A DNA stretch of 64,000 nucleotides from Methanomassiliicoccus sp. (GCA_033485155.1 JAWQJJ010000008.1:96046-160045); one strand, 5' to 3'. Positions 1 to 9,327 are shown, numbered from the stretch's first letter. The notes: generated by a model from the sequence alone, not told the origin. Numbers and translations are program-made.

Positions 1-567
1 GACTGCCTCAGCATGCTCCCTTAGGCGGTCCATGGCATCGCCATCAGGCCCCAGCTCTACCAAGTTGAGCATGGTGAACTCCTCGAGGTGGTTGGACCCC
101 CGCGATTCCTTGCGAAAGCACGGTCCGATTTCGAAGAGCCTCATCGGCAGGGGGATGCTGCGCTTTAGATGCCTCATCAGGAAGTAGAGGTTAGGCGCCA
201 GCATCGGCCTCAGGCATTTTTTCGAACCTACCCAGAACACTTGATCGAGGAGAGGATGCCCATCGGCTATGCCCATCTTGGTCAGCGAAACCCCAGATAT
301 GATCATGGGAGTTTTGACCTCGACGAAACCGCGTTGGTTCAGGACCTTGGCCAGTTCATCCTCTAGGGACGCAACGGGGTTCCGTGCGGGTGTCTCGGCG
401 ATCGCCCGAATGGCGGTCCGGTTCTCGCTCTGGAGGGCAGCGACACGATCCTGGAAGGAATGGTCTCTCTCCTCCGCCGATACGAAGTGGGCAAGATCGT
501 CCGGCTCGCCCCCCATCTCCCGTATGCGTTGGAACTGTGATGCTGTGTACTCCATCATATCGACCAT
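1..567 (-). CDS. pylS: Pyrrolysyl-tRNA synthetase, catalytic-domain form (3' end cut by window)
   Basis: It charges the amber suppressor tRNA with pyrrolysine. The visible N-terminal 189 residues read without interruption. They contain class II motif 2-type sequence (CFRKES, then HLEEFTML) and the substrate-pocket stretch RPMLAPNLY. Pocket positions match the Methanomassiliicoccales enzymes: Asn in TMLN, then Val two residues later where Methanosarcina has Cys. There is no separate tRNA-binding N-domain: the protein starts about where the catalytic form of Methanomassiliicoccus alvus starts. A TAG lies two codons before the first Met (567), and a second Met at 558 is also possible. It lies 15 bp after pylT on the same strand, so the two are probably co-transcribed. 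pylBCD would be expected to the left, outside the window. Confidence 0.95.
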   Translation of the reverse strand, partial: MVDMMEYTASQFQRIREMGGEPDDLAHFVSAEERDHSFQDRVAALQSENRTAIRAIAETPARNPVASLEDELAKVLNQRGFVEVKTPMIISGVSLTKMGIADGHPLLDQVFWVGSKKCLRPMLAPNLYFLMRHLKRSIPLPMRLFEIGPCFRKESRGSNHLEEFTMLNLVELGPDGDAMDRLREHAEAV

Positions 568-582
568 CGGCTAGGGTTTGAG

Positions 583-654
583 TGGCGAAGTGCCCGGGAG
601 TCGAACCCGGCTGCCGTGGCTGTAGAGGCCTGGTGGTCACCGAACCAACACTCC
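583..654 (-). tRNA. pylT: tRNA-Pyl (CUA anticodon)
   Basis: This is a 72-nt tRNA with encoded CCA at 583-585. The acceptor stem pairs GGAGTGT with GCACTTC, and the T arm is CCGGG-TTCGACT-CCCGG. The anticodon loop is CTCTACA, giving CUA, which reads UAG. The D loop is very small, as in other tRNA-Pyl. The anticodon stem pairs GGC with GCC next to the loop, but an A facing AC interrupts it before a CC/GG closing pair. Such a broken anticodon stem is known for Methanomassiliicoccales tRNA-Pyl. A TATA-like AATTATAG lies about 40 nt upstream. Confidence 0.93.
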
Positions 655-905
655 TTACGCCCTTGCCATCGGAGGATTGTTCAGCTCAGCTATAATTCTT
701 TGCTTTTTGTATTCATATGTAATAAAACTAAAGCATTTAATAGACAAATTAGTGACCAGTGTTATTTTATGCAATATTTTCCTCTCCCCAATATTGCGCC
801 CTCATGTGCGCATCACACCAAAGCTGATTCGTTCCAGGCATTCCGGGCAGTCGATCGTTTTAAAAAAAGGTGGTTGGAAAGGGGTTTATTGCCTGTAGCG
901 TAGGG
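655..905. other. Intergenic, AT-rich
   Basis: This holds the pylT promoter (TATA-like sequence near 690-697 on the minus strand) and an AT-rich stretch to about 800. I see no credible gene. Confidence 0.5.
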
Positions 906-1052
906 TCAGAACTTGGACGCGAACGTCCGGGCCTGCCAAAGGGCAAGGGCGGCGACTATCAGGATGACGACGATGTACGCTATGTCCGAGGCCGGTATTA
1001 TGCCGCTCGCAAAGTATTGGTTGTATGCCGCCTGGGCTACTTCGGATTGCAT
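906..1052 (-). CDS. 48-residue single-span membrane protein
   Basis: The start is ATG, with a strong ribosome-binding site AAGGAGGG (1058-1065) about 5 nt upstream. The product has a polar N-terminus, one hydrophobic segment (about residues 25-40, IAYIVVILIVAALALW) and a short basic tail. It is the last gene of an apparent operon after the permease and the winged-helix gene, 14 bp downstream of the latter. It could be an accessory subunit of the permease or of a membrane methyltransferase complex; that is inference from position. I do not recognise the family. Confidence 0.7.
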   Translation of the reverse strand: MQSEVAQAAYNQYFASGIIPASDIAYIVVILIVAALALWQARTFASKF

Positions 1053-1066
1053 TTTTTCCCTCCTTA

Positions 1067-1369
1067 TCATATTCCTGCGAAGCAGGACTCCTTCGCCCTC
1101 AGTATTCCGAAATCCGTAATCACGTACTTGTGGAGCAAAGCGCCCTTTTTATAGGTGCCATCATCCTGCTTGACGTCGACCTCCTTCAGCATACCTCCAG
1201 CAGCCAGCTCGATGATGTCGAAGTTGATCGAATCCCGTGCGTAGGCGCTCTTCGCCTCATATTCGGACTGGATGGTCTTGACGATGTCGCTGTTCCAATG
1301 GGTCTTGCCGTCCGAGCATATCTCAAGGATGCGGAACTTGATCGGTCGGTTGCGAGCCGTATCACTCAC
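1067..1369 (-). CDS. Winged-helix DNA-binding protein
   Basis: The 100-residue protein has a winged-helix pattern: a helix KFRILEIC, a recognition region around DIVKTIQSEYEAKSAYARDS, and a wing with DGTYKKGALLHKYVIT. It overlaps the 3' end of the permease gene by 8 bp, so it is translationally coupled to it. Its position beside the methylamine methyltransferase operons makes it a candidate regulator of them, which is inference. It may instead be a structural wHTH protein of unknown role. Confidence 0.75.
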   Translation of the reverse strand: MSDTARNRPIKFRILEICSDGKTHWNSDIVKTIQSEYEAKSAYARDSINFDIIELAAGGMLKEVDVKQDDGTYKKGALLHKYVITDFGILRAKESCFAGI

Positions 1370-2456
1370 CTCTTAGGGATTGGAGTTCCAGGCTCTCCTC
1401 CGTGAACATCACCAAACTGCCTGCTACGCACAGGATACCGCCGAGGAGGATCGTCCACTCCGGGGCCTGCCCGACGAACAGGAAGATGAATATCACCGCG
1501 AATAGGCCGTACAGGTTACCGATACCCTGTCCTCTGCCCACTCCAATCAGGGGGAAGGACTTGTACCACGCGACATAGCAGAAACCGAACGTGATGCCTG
1601 CCATTATCAACACGCCCATGACCAGGGGATCGAACACCTGGGCAGCGTAAGTGTACAGGGGGAACCCGGCCAGAGCGAGGATGGGGATGATGATGACCCA
1701 CCAGATGATGTTCTCACCGAGGAACCTAAGGGTGATGCCGATGTCCGGTTCGGAGATATCCAGTCCCTTGCTGGCGATGGCTCCTTCGATGCCCCAGCCG
1801 CACGCTGCCATGATGCCGCCGACGTATCCCCAGAAGGACCCGCCCCCGTTGGCTATATCGTTGAGCAGGCCTCCTGCATAGATCGTGAAGCCACCAAGAA
1901 TGATGATCACGATCCCCATCATTGCCCGCTTGGAGATCTTCTGGCCAAGCCAATAGTATGACAGCGCCGAACCGACCACCGGGTACAACAGGGCTGCCAC
2001 CGCGGCGAATGAGGCGCCCACGAAGCCCATGGCGATGAACGATCCAAGGATTGCCACCGGGCCCCCGAAGATCGAAGCTAAAAAGAACCACTTCGTGCAC
2101 GGGCGCATCTCCCTAAGAGTCCTGCCCATCTCTCTAAACTTGCCAAGAGCCCCGTTCCATATCATCAGAGCAATGATGACGGTGAGGGCGTTGAAAGCCG
2201 AGATGAGCACTGCGGTGACGATCAGGGCAGTGGTCTCCCCGTCGGTAATCGACATCGCCGCCAGCATGTCATCGAATGGGTTCAGTACCCAAAGAGCATT
2301 TCCAGGGATGTACCAGAGGCCCCAAAGGATGGCGCAGAACAAAGCCATCATGTATCCTATTCGAATTCTTTTTTTGTGTTCGTTCTGCCTTAGTGCCTCG
2401 AGATCGACCCCACCGACCTTTTTCACATTAGCGTTACCTATTACATTTGTATCCAA
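1362..2456 (-). CDS. DMT/EamA-type membrane transporter, candidate methylamine permease
   Basis: The 364-residue integral membrane protein has about ten hydrophobic spans in two repeats, as in the drug/metabolite transporter (EamA-like) group. There is a cytoplasmic N-terminus of about 35 residues. The best start is TTG at 2456, preceded by GGAGG seven nt upstream. The gene follows mttB-mttC on the same strand, a place where Methanosarcina operons encode methylamine permeases, so uptake of tri- or dimethylamine is the likely role. The substrate is inferred from context only. Confidence 0.8.
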   Translation of the reverse strand: MDTNVIGNANVKKVGGVDLEALRQNEHKKRIRIGYMMALFCAILWGLWYIPGNALWVLNPFDDMLAAMSITDGETTALIVTAVLISAFNALTVIIALMIWNGALGKFREMGRTLREMRPCTKWFFLASIFGGPVAILGSFIAMGFVGASFAAVAALLYPVVGSALSYYWLGQKISKRAMMGIVIIILGGFTIYAGGLLNDIANGGGSFWGYVGGIMAACGWGIEGAIASKGLDISEPDIGITLRFLGENIIWWVIIIPILALAGFPLYTYAAQVFDPLVMGVLIMAGITFGFCYVAWYKSFPLIGVGRGQGIGNLYGLFAVIFIFLFVGQAPEWTILLGGILCVAGSLVMFTEESLELQSLRGE

Positions 2457-2493
2457 GACCTCTCCTCCGCATGATTTTTAAATAAATTAACGA

Positions 2494-2517
2494 CCAGGTG
2501 CACGGGTGTGCACCTGG
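2494..2517 (-). terminator. Perfect 10-bp hairpin between mttC and the permease gene
   Basis: CCAGGTGCAC and its exact complement are separated by a 4-base loop. On the minus strand it lies 14 nt after the mttC stop and about 40 nt before the permease start. It may be an RNA stem that ends or attenuates mtt transcription, or protects a processed end. The AT-rich stretch after it (ATTTATTTAAAAAT) could also be the promoter of the permease gene. Confidence 0.5.
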
Positions 2518-2530
2518 AAAGGAAAAACGT

Positions 2531-3184
2531 TCAGGACAGAGCGACCTTCAATTTGCCTATAGCATCCGATGCGTTCTCGGCATAGATGTCGGCACCTATG
2601 TGCGTCGCCCAGTCCTTGGTTACGGGTGCTCCACCGACCATGGTCTTGACCTTATCGCGCATCCCCTCCTCCTTGAGGAGATCCTCGATCTTGATCTGAT
2701 TGACCATGGTGCTGGTCATTAGTGCGGAGGAGCCTATGATATTGGCATTGTTCTTCTGGGCCGCAGTGATAAAGTCCTTCACAGGAACATCCCTGCCGAT
2801 GTTGTGCACATTGTAGCCCGCGATCTTTAGCATGATAGCTACGATGTCCTTCCCGATGCAGTGGATGTCACCTTCGATGGTCCCAATGATCACCGTACCC
2901 AGCCCAGGGCCTTCCTTGACTCCCATTTTCTCCAGGTATGGCGTCAATACGTTGATGCCCGCGGTCATGGTCTCCGATGCGGCGATGACATGCGGCAGGA
3001 ATAGCTGCTTGGCCCCATACTTGTCGCCGACCTCGTTCATAGCCTTGGTGAAGCCGTTCTGAATGATCTCCACCGGGTTGACGCCCGCCTTAATCGCTTC
3101 GTTGGCCGCCTCGACGGCGGCATCCTGATCGTACTCCAGGACCGCTTTCCTGGCCATTTCAATGATTGCTTCTTTTGTTGCCAT
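2531..3184 (-). CDS. mttC: Trimethylamine corrinoid protein MttC
   Basis: This is the cobamide-carrying methyl acceptor of the trimethylamine methyltransferase. The 217 residues comprise an N-terminal helical cap domain (about 1-90) and a B12-binding Rossmann domain with the lower-ligand motif DIHCIGK (Asp-X-His-X-X-Gly) and GRDVP. The ATG at 3184 is preferred because AGGGTGG lies just upstream; a GTG three codons earlier overlaps that site. It follows mttB by 12 bp, which fixes its substrate assignment. MtbA-type enzymes would pass the methyl group to coenzyme M; none is in this window. Confidence 0.92.
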   Translation of the reverse strand: MATKEAIIEMARKAVLEYDQDAAVEAANEAIKAGVNPVEIIQNGFTKAMNEVGDKYGAKQLFLPHVIAASETMTAGINVLTPYLEKMGVKEGPGLGTVIIGTIEGDIHCIGKDIVAIMLKIAGYNVHNIGRDVPVKDFITAAQKNNANIIGSSALMTSTMVNQIKIEDLLKEEGMRDKVKTMVGGAPVTKDWATHIGADIYAENASDAIGKLKVALS

Positions 3185-3196
3185 TGTGACCACCCT

Positions 3197-4687
3197 TCAG
3201 TGCTGCCCCTTGAACGCCTTGTCTCCTCTCTCCACGATGGCCTTGAGGTCCTTCACGATGTCAGCGTCGATCGGCGGCACGACGTGGGTCTTCATGATCT
3301 GGACAACCTTATCATGGGCCGCGGCGGCCATGTCCTTGCTGCCAGCGATCATCCAGTCCCCGATCATGTCACGGTTGATCACCATGGGGTCAGAGGGTAG
3401 GTCGATGTTCGCCATCGTCGTCTTGTGGCCAAGAAAGTTGTTACCAATGCCCACCTTCCTGATGGCCTCCACGCCCAGAGTCTCCTCGGTAACCGGGATT
3501 CCCTGCATGACCTTCTTGGTCATGCTGACGATGTCGTTGTCTATCACTAGCTGTTCCATAGAGAACGTCATGCCAAGCTCCAGCATGCCAGCACCATAGA
3601 TGGTGTTGGCACCTGCGATGGCGGGGAGAAGATTGGTCATGGTCTTCTCGTGACCCGCCTGCGCATCAGGGAGCTTGGCATCAGCCTATATGCCAGCTAC
3701 ATACGTCGGCAGCCCGTAGTACTGCCCTAGTTTCGCCACCGCGCTGCTGATCATGCCGAGCTCGGGAGAGCCGACCGGGGCGGTGCCTCTCTTCACGTCG
3801 AAGGTAGTGGTGGAGCTACCGTACCAGACCGGGGACCCGGGGACCGTCAGCTGGGACAGGGTAATGCCCGCCAGAACCTCGGCGTTGTGGGTGACCAGAG
3901 TTCCCGCCAGGAATATGGGGGCGGAACCTCCGGACATGGCCATGCTTAGGACGTTCGTAGGTATGCTGTAGCGAGCGCCCTTGATGATGACCTGGCAAGC
4001 GTTGCTGCTCAGCTCCAACGGGCTCGTTGGGCAAAGGAGCATGGAGAAGATCGGCTTCTTGCGAGCCTCCTCCTCATCGCCGCCGTAGTAGGCCTTGGCC
4101 ATGTCGAAGTAATACTCCACGTTCTCTCCGACCGGATCGATGTGGTGGAAGTGCTTGGTCGTGTTCATGATCGAGGTGTACATCTCGTGAACATCTTCCT
4201 TGCCGTTCCCCGCCCAATCTCTGGCCGATACTGCTAGGGAGAAGTAATCGATGTTCTCGGCCCAGTCGACCAGCTTCGCTGTGTTCGCCAGGTCCTTATC
4301 CGTCGAGTCGACGGTCTGGTACTGGCCCTTGCTGATGTAGTTGCACATCTTGATGCCGGTACCGAAGCAGGTCCAGTGCACCTTGCCGAGGTGCTCCTGT
4401 ATCAGCTTGTTCTTCTTATCGCGCCCATAGAGGGTGAACCTGGAGGGGGCGGTCATCAGGGCTCTTCTTACGAGGTACTGAGGGATCTTGACCACATGGG
4501 TCTTCTCATCGACTTCGCAGCCCGCATCCTTGAAGATCTTCCGGGCCTCGGCATCCGAAACCTGGATACCGGGGTCCTGTAGGATCTCCATGGTGGCATA
4601 GTCGATGGCCCTGAGTCCTTCTGAAGAGAAGAGCTCTAAACTGACCCCATCCAGAATCTGCCTTCCTGGATAGTAGTGCTGAGCCAT
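3197..4687 (-). CDS. mttB: Trimethylamine methyltransferase MttB, with in-frame amber (Pyl334)
   Basis: The enzyme demethylates trimethylamine and methylates MttC. A single UAG at 3686-3688 interrupts the frame after 333 residues, and the frame continues through [14 protein letters not shown] to a TGA at 3197. The full product is 496 residues with pyrrolysine at 334, the position and length known for Methanosarcina MttB. The N-terminus ([18 protein letters not shown]) and the motif [14 protein letters not shown] near residue 270 fit the MttB family. Conventional gene calling would split it into two. It heads an operon with mttC, and its promoter holds a CTGCAT/ATGCAG inverted repeat (4699-4718). 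Confidence 0.96.
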
Positions 4688-4927
4688 TTTACATCCTCCT
4701 GCATGCTTATGTATGCAGTAATAACTGATATGCCTACTATTTATTTAAAAATATGGTCTATTGTCTACAAACAAGCAACGGGATTGACCAAATATCCATT
4801 TTCGGCTAGGTTGTTTCGACTTATGTCGAGCCTCTCCGCTCGGCCGAGGTCCGAATCGATATCGCTCGGATCGCCTCCCGCTCAGTAGGTTAAGAAAAAG
4901 GGAAGGGGTTTGGTGAGACCATCATCC
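4688..4927. promoter_or_regulatory. mttB promoter and mtbB terminator region
   Basis: On the minus strand, mtbB is followed within 40 nt by a pyrimidine-rich tract ending CCCTTTTTCTT (about 4891-4908), a probable archaeal terminator. Nearer mttB are an AT-rich TATTTAAAAATA (about 4740-4752, TATA-like) and an inverted repeat at 4699-4718 resembling the TATGCATACA motif seen before mtbC and mtmC. Confidence 0.55.
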
Positions 4928-6331
4928 TCAAGCCAGCTGTTTTCTGAACTTTTCACAGCAGTTGATCTTGATGTCCAGAAGCTTTTCTATGTTCATCTTG
5001 GCGGCAAGGCCCTTGGGAGCTCCGGTCACGGAGGTGATCACCCCGATTCCGAGCTGCTCCCTGACCTCTCTCATGACATATTCGTCGCTGAGGTCCATCG
5101 TCGAAACGCCTAGCTTCTTAGCCACGTAATCCTTGGCTTGGGTGATCCTCATCGTTTTAGCAAGTTCCATCCTGGCCACCAGGTCCCCGGCAGCCCTGAT
5201 TCCGCTCATACCACTGGTCATGATATGAGTGATCGGCATACCCATCGGGTCGCCGACCCCAACCTATATGCCGTCGACGCCGGCGACCTCGACCATGGCC
5301 TTGCTGGCATGAGAGACGGCATCGATGGTCGGCGTCTCGAACATAGGTATACCGCCCACGCCCATGCCCATATTGACATGGCAGGGGATTGGTGATTCCT
5401 TGACCGCGGCCTTGACGAAGGTTACCGCCCGACCCAGGTTCCAGGGGGTGGACTTGCTGGTGTTGGTGTTGACCACAGGCCCGAAGATATTAGCGCCGGC
5501 CTTGGCCACCACCTTAACCTGCTCATGGGGCCACAGCCCGGCCAAGGTCTGACCGTCATACTTAAGCTCGCCGTGCATGCCCAGGACCATCTCCCCGGCC
5601 ATCCCGGCCTCGATGTACATCTCGGGATACTGCTTTCTCAATGCCTCAATAGCATGAACGGTGGCGTAGAAGTCACCATCGCCGGCGGCACCGGTCGTAT
5701 CGCAGTTGACCCCGTCGGCACCAGCCTTCATCATCCGCTGCATGATCCAGACGATGTCTCGGGTGAGGTGCTCGGCAGCCTTCTCGGTGGACTCCTGGGC
5801 CTCCTTGATTTTAAAGGCCTTCATGAGGTCGCCAGGGTTTTCGAAGGGACCGTCCGGGGTATAGTAGAGGCCCATGTTGGGCATGGCTCCGTACAGAACG
5901 GGAACGATCATGTTCTGTTGGACGACCTCCATTGCCTGCATCTCGTTGGCGATCACTGGCTTGACCGGCTTGAAGCTGTAATCGATGTGGCCGAGTTCCA
6001 TGGTGTCCGCGCCCATGGCCCGTTCGTGAAACATCATCCCTACCAGCCTGCTGGATGGGATTCCCACACCACTGTTGCCCTGATCCCCATCCAGCCTGAT
6101 GGTCCCAATGTCATGGGTGACCGGGACCTCCATCCCATGTTCCACCCCGACCATCCTGCCAGGCATCATCAGGATCTCGGCGAGCTTGTCGAGATCATTG
6201 CTGGTCAGGGGTGAGATCGAACCCAGATCGGCCGCGATGTTCGACCCTTCCTCTAGGCCGTCCCTGATTTCCTCCTTGCTCATATGGAGACGTTTGCCAT
6301 CTCCCCTGCGAAGCGCGTATTCAGTCGCCAT
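4928..6331 (-). CDS. mtbB: Dimethylamine methyltransferase MtbB, with in-frame amber (Pyl356)
   Basis: It transfers a methyl group from dimethylamine to MtbC. Reading starts at ATG 6331 ([12 protein letters not shown]), preceded by AAAGGAGG. UAG at 5264-5266 falls at codon 356, then the frame continues ([18 protein letters not shown]) to TGA. The 467 residues and Pyl356 equal those of Methanosarcina MtbB. A longer N-terminus from 6349 is possible in the frame, but it would overlap the mtbC stop and lacks a ribosome site. It lies 18 bp after mtbC in the same operon. Confidence 0.96.
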
Positions 6332-6349
6332 CGTTTTCCTCCTTTGCAT

Positions 6350-6997
6350 TCACTTGTTGCCGAGCAGCTCGTTGGCCTTGTGGACTGCCTCACTGGCATT
6401 CTCCCCATAACCATCCGCGCCGATCTTATCCGCCCAAGCCTGGGTCGCCGGTGCCCCTCCGACCATGACCTTGACCTTGGTTCTCAGCCCCTCCTCCTTG
6501 AGGAGGTCGATGCACTCTTTCTGGCTCTGCATGGTGGTGGTCATGAGGGCGGACATCCCGACCATGCATGCATTGTTCTCCTTCACGCTCTCAATGAAAT
6601 TCCTTATTGGCACATCCCGCCCCAGATCGAACACCTTGTACCCAGCGCACTGGAGCATCGTCGATACGATCGACTTGCCGATATCGTGGACATCGCCCTC
6701 CACCGTCCCAGTTACGATTACTCCGAGGCCACCGTTGCTGGCACCCTTGGGCAGATCACCTTCGATCACCTTCACTCCCATGGTCATCGCGTCCGCGGCG
6801 ACCATGACGTGAGGGAGGAAGAGCTTCCCCCGTTCGAACCGTACCCCGACCTCGTTCATCCCGGAGGCCAGCGCGTCGATGATCTCCTGAGGCTTGAGTA
6901 CGGTCCTGGCGTTTTGAACGGCGGTCACTACCCTATCCTTGTTGTACGCGACGATCGCGTCGGACAATTCCTTCCTTGCAGACTCGGCGGTTGTCAT
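6350..6997 (-). CDS. mtbC: Dimethylamine corrinoid protein MtbC
   Basis: This is the corrinoid partner of MtbB. The helical cap is followed by the B12 domain with DVHDIGK and GRDVPIRNF. The start at 6997 (MTTAESARKEL) has GAGGAATGAT directly upstream; the open frame runs 14 codons further, to 7039, without support. The product is 215 residues, about the usual length. It is the first gene of mtbC-mtbB and diverges from mtmC-mtmB across 306 bp. Confidence 0.92.
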   Translation of the reverse strand: MTTAESARKELSDAIVAYNKDRVVTAVQNARTVLKPQEIIDALASGMNEVGVRFERGKLFLPHVMVAADAMTMGVKVIEGDLPKGASNGGLGVIVTGTVEGDVHDIGKSIVSTMLQCAGYKVFDLGRDVPIRNFIESVKENNACMVGMSALMTTTMQSQKECIDLLKEEGLRTKVKVMVGGAPATQAWADKIGADGYGENASEAVHKANELLGNK

Positions 6998-7303
6998 ATC
7001 ATTCCTCGTTTCAGATCGATGAGCGCGATCCTTTTGCACATTTTGCTAATAAAACGAAAGGCTTGTCGATATTTGTATCTTTTGGCATCTTTATGCATAC
7101 AATATACTACTTTTGCATCTGATAATCTTCTATACTTAATATATGCGGTGATGATCCCTTTTTCGTGTTGATGTTCTTCGTTAGGAAGCCAGATATGATG
7201 ATTTGTCTATTGGTACGCTCATTTCATAAATAATTGCATAGTCTAACTGAATTACTGATATCCTTTAATAGTTGAATGCATATGCATACAATAGGAGAGC
7301 TTC
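6998..7303. promoter_or_regulatory. Divergent mtbC/mtmC control region with 13-bp repeat
   Basis: The sequence is AT-rich. The 13-mer TATGCATACAATA occurs exactly twice, at 7092-7104 and 7281-7293, one near each gene. The second copy overlaps the palindrome ATGCATATGCAT (7276-7287). The mtmC ribosome site AGGAGAG is at 7293-7299. A shared regulator acting on both operons is a reasonable inference. Several TATA-like runs are present and I cannot choose between them. Confidence 0.6.
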
Positions 7304-7942
7304 ATGGATAAAGGAACGATATTAGCAAATCTTCAGAAGTCAATAGAAACGTGGAACGTTGAATTGGCCAAGAAGACCGCCCAGGAGGCACTGGACGCAG
7401 GGATTCCTCCGGCGGAGGCCGTGGAGAACGGTCTGGGAAAGGGCATGGAAGTCGTCAGCCAGAAGTTCGATGAGGCGAAGATCTATCTTCCGCAGGTACT
7501 CGCCGCTTCGAACGCTATGGAAGCGGCGTTGAAGATTTTCGAGCCCCACCTAAAGGGAGCTGCCGTCGCGACCAAGGGCACAGTTGTCATTGGTACGGTT
7601 ATCGGAGACATCCATGAGATCGGCAAGAACGTCGTTGCGGCCATGCTGACCGGTGCTGGCTATAAGGTCATCGACCTAGGCCGGGACGTCCCGATCGAGA
7701 CCTTCGTCGATTCTGTGAAGACCAATAAAGCAGACGTGATCGGAGCTTCCGCCCTTATGACCACTACCGTGGTCGGTCAGAAGGAGATTATGGAGATGCT
7801 CAAGGAAGAGAAGGTGACGGTCAAGAGCATCTTCGGTGGTGCCCCCTGCAACGAGGAATGGGTGAAGAGTATAGGGGGAGACGCCTACTGCCCGTCAGGG
7901 GCCGAGGCCGCCGCCATCGTGGATCAGCTCATGAAGGGGTGA
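7304..7942 (+). CDS. mtmC: Monomethylamine corrinoid protein MtmC
   Basis: This 212-residue corrinoid protein pairs with MtmB. The B12 domain carries DIHEIGK and GRDVPIETF, with SALMTTT as in its two paralogues in this window. The ATG is well placed after AGGAGAG. It ends 5 bp before mtmB, so the two are one transcription unit. It is the most divergent of the three corrinoid proteins here, and the assignment rests on its neighbour. Confidence 0.92.
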   Translation: MDKGTILANLQKSIETWNVELAKKTAQEALDAGIPPAEAVENGLGKGMEVVSQKFDEAKIYLPQVLAASNAMEAALKIFEPHLKGAAVATKGTVVIGTVIGDIHEIGKNVVAAMLTGAGYKVIDLGRDVPIETFVDSVKTNKADVIGASALMTTTVVGQKEIMEMLKEEKVTVKSIFGGAPCNEEWVKSIGGDAYCPSGAEAAAIVDQLMKG

Positions 7943-7947
7943 AAATA

Positions 7948-9327
7948 ATGGCAGCAAGCAAGCCAGTCGATATCTTCGAGGCATACGAGCGTTCGGTGAA
8001 GGGCCCAAAGGTCGTTGAGAAGGAGTTCGACTACAACATCCTCCCGATGAACCTGATGAACATCCGGCAGAAGTACAACATCAACTTCGGCAAGGAGATC
8101 ATCCCTGAGGACAAGGAGCTGATCAACAACCTGTTCCTGGCCGGCATGGAGATGCTGGTTACGACCGGTATGTACAACGCTGACACCGGAAAGGTCATCA
8201 AGATCACCGAGGAAGAGGTCAAAGAAGGCATCAAGAGGGCTCCCAAGCGCCTGGTCATGGGCGAGGGGCGCGACGCCGCTTACTTCAACCCCAGGCACGG
8301 CAACGAAGCAATCAAACCCCTCATCCAGGGCGGACCTACCGGTGCCCCCGTTTCCGAGGATATATTCATCCAGGTCATGCAATCTTACGCTCAGGAATCC
8401 ACCGTGGATACCCTGGTCAACGGCGTGATGGCGACCATCGAAGGTCACCCTGCCAAGACTAACACTCCCTGGGAGATACGGGCCACCATGGCCGAGCTCC
8501 GGGCGGTCCGGGAGGCTCGCACCAGGGCTGGCCGGCCGCACATGGCCATATAGGGCCCTGAGACCCCGCTGTCCGCAGCGGGCCGTCTCGCTGGGGACCT
8601 CCTTGGAGGTCAGAGGAACTGTGATGCTCACGAGGTATCGCAGCTCAACGAGCTAAAGATCGATATGGCCGGTCTGAACATGATCGCCGGGTGGACCGCA
8701 CACGGGGATACCATAATGGTCGAGCAGATGCCCATTTTCGGCGGATACACCGGCGGGGTGGAGGAGACTGCGATCTGCGACATCGCCACCACTCTGGCAT
8801 CGTTCTCGCTGCTCTCCGGAAGCTTCCACCTCGATGGGCCGATCCACATCCGGTGGGGTATCACCACGGCAAGGGAGACGCTGCAGGTGGCCGCTCATGC
8901 TGCCGCGGCGATCGATGCCAACACCGGCCTACTCCTGGCCAATCAATACTACCCGATTGCCGGCCCGTGCACGGAAATGTGCCTGCTGGAGACAGCTGCC
9001 CAGGCCATCACCGATACCGCTTCCGGCAGGGAACTGCTGTCCGGGTCCGCGGCGGCCAAGGGCGTGGTGCAGGACTACACCACCGGTATGGAGGCCAGGA
9101 TCATGGGAGAGGCCGCGATGGCTACGGCGGGGATGAAGATCTCCAAAGTGAACGAGATACTCGAGACTCTCATCAGCAGCTATGAGAAGGACTACGCCAA
9201 GGCTCCTAAGGGCAAGAGCTTCAGGGAGTGCTACGACGTGAATAAGGTCCTCCCCACACAGGAGTATCTGGGGGTCTACGACAAGGCCGTGAACAGGCTC
9301 GTTGAGATGGGCCTACCCATCCACTGA
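7948..9327 (+). CDS. mtmB: Monomethylamine methyltransferase MtmB, with in-frame amber (Pyl202)
   Basis: It methylates MtmC from monomethylamine. UAG at 8551-8553 is codon 202, exactly the pyrrolysine position of Methanosarcina MtmB. The frame then reads GPETPLSAAG, later HEVSQLNELKIDMAG, EQMPIFGGYTGG and AGPCTEMCLLE, and ends at TGA, giving 459 residues against the usual 458. The hairpin at 8565-8582 follows the amber. Without Pyl decoding this would be misread as a 201-residue truncation plus a second ORF. Confidence 0.97.
8565..8582 (+). promoter_or_regulatory. Hairpin 11 nt after the mtmB amber codon (PYLIS-like)
   Basis: CCCGCTG and CAGCGGG form a perfect 7-bp stem with a TCCG loop inside the coding sequence, just downstream of UAG. 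It sits where the proposed PYLIS element of Methanosarcina mtmB is found. Work on Methanosarcina suggests such elements are not essential for Pyl insertion, so any effect here is open. Confidence 0.5.
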
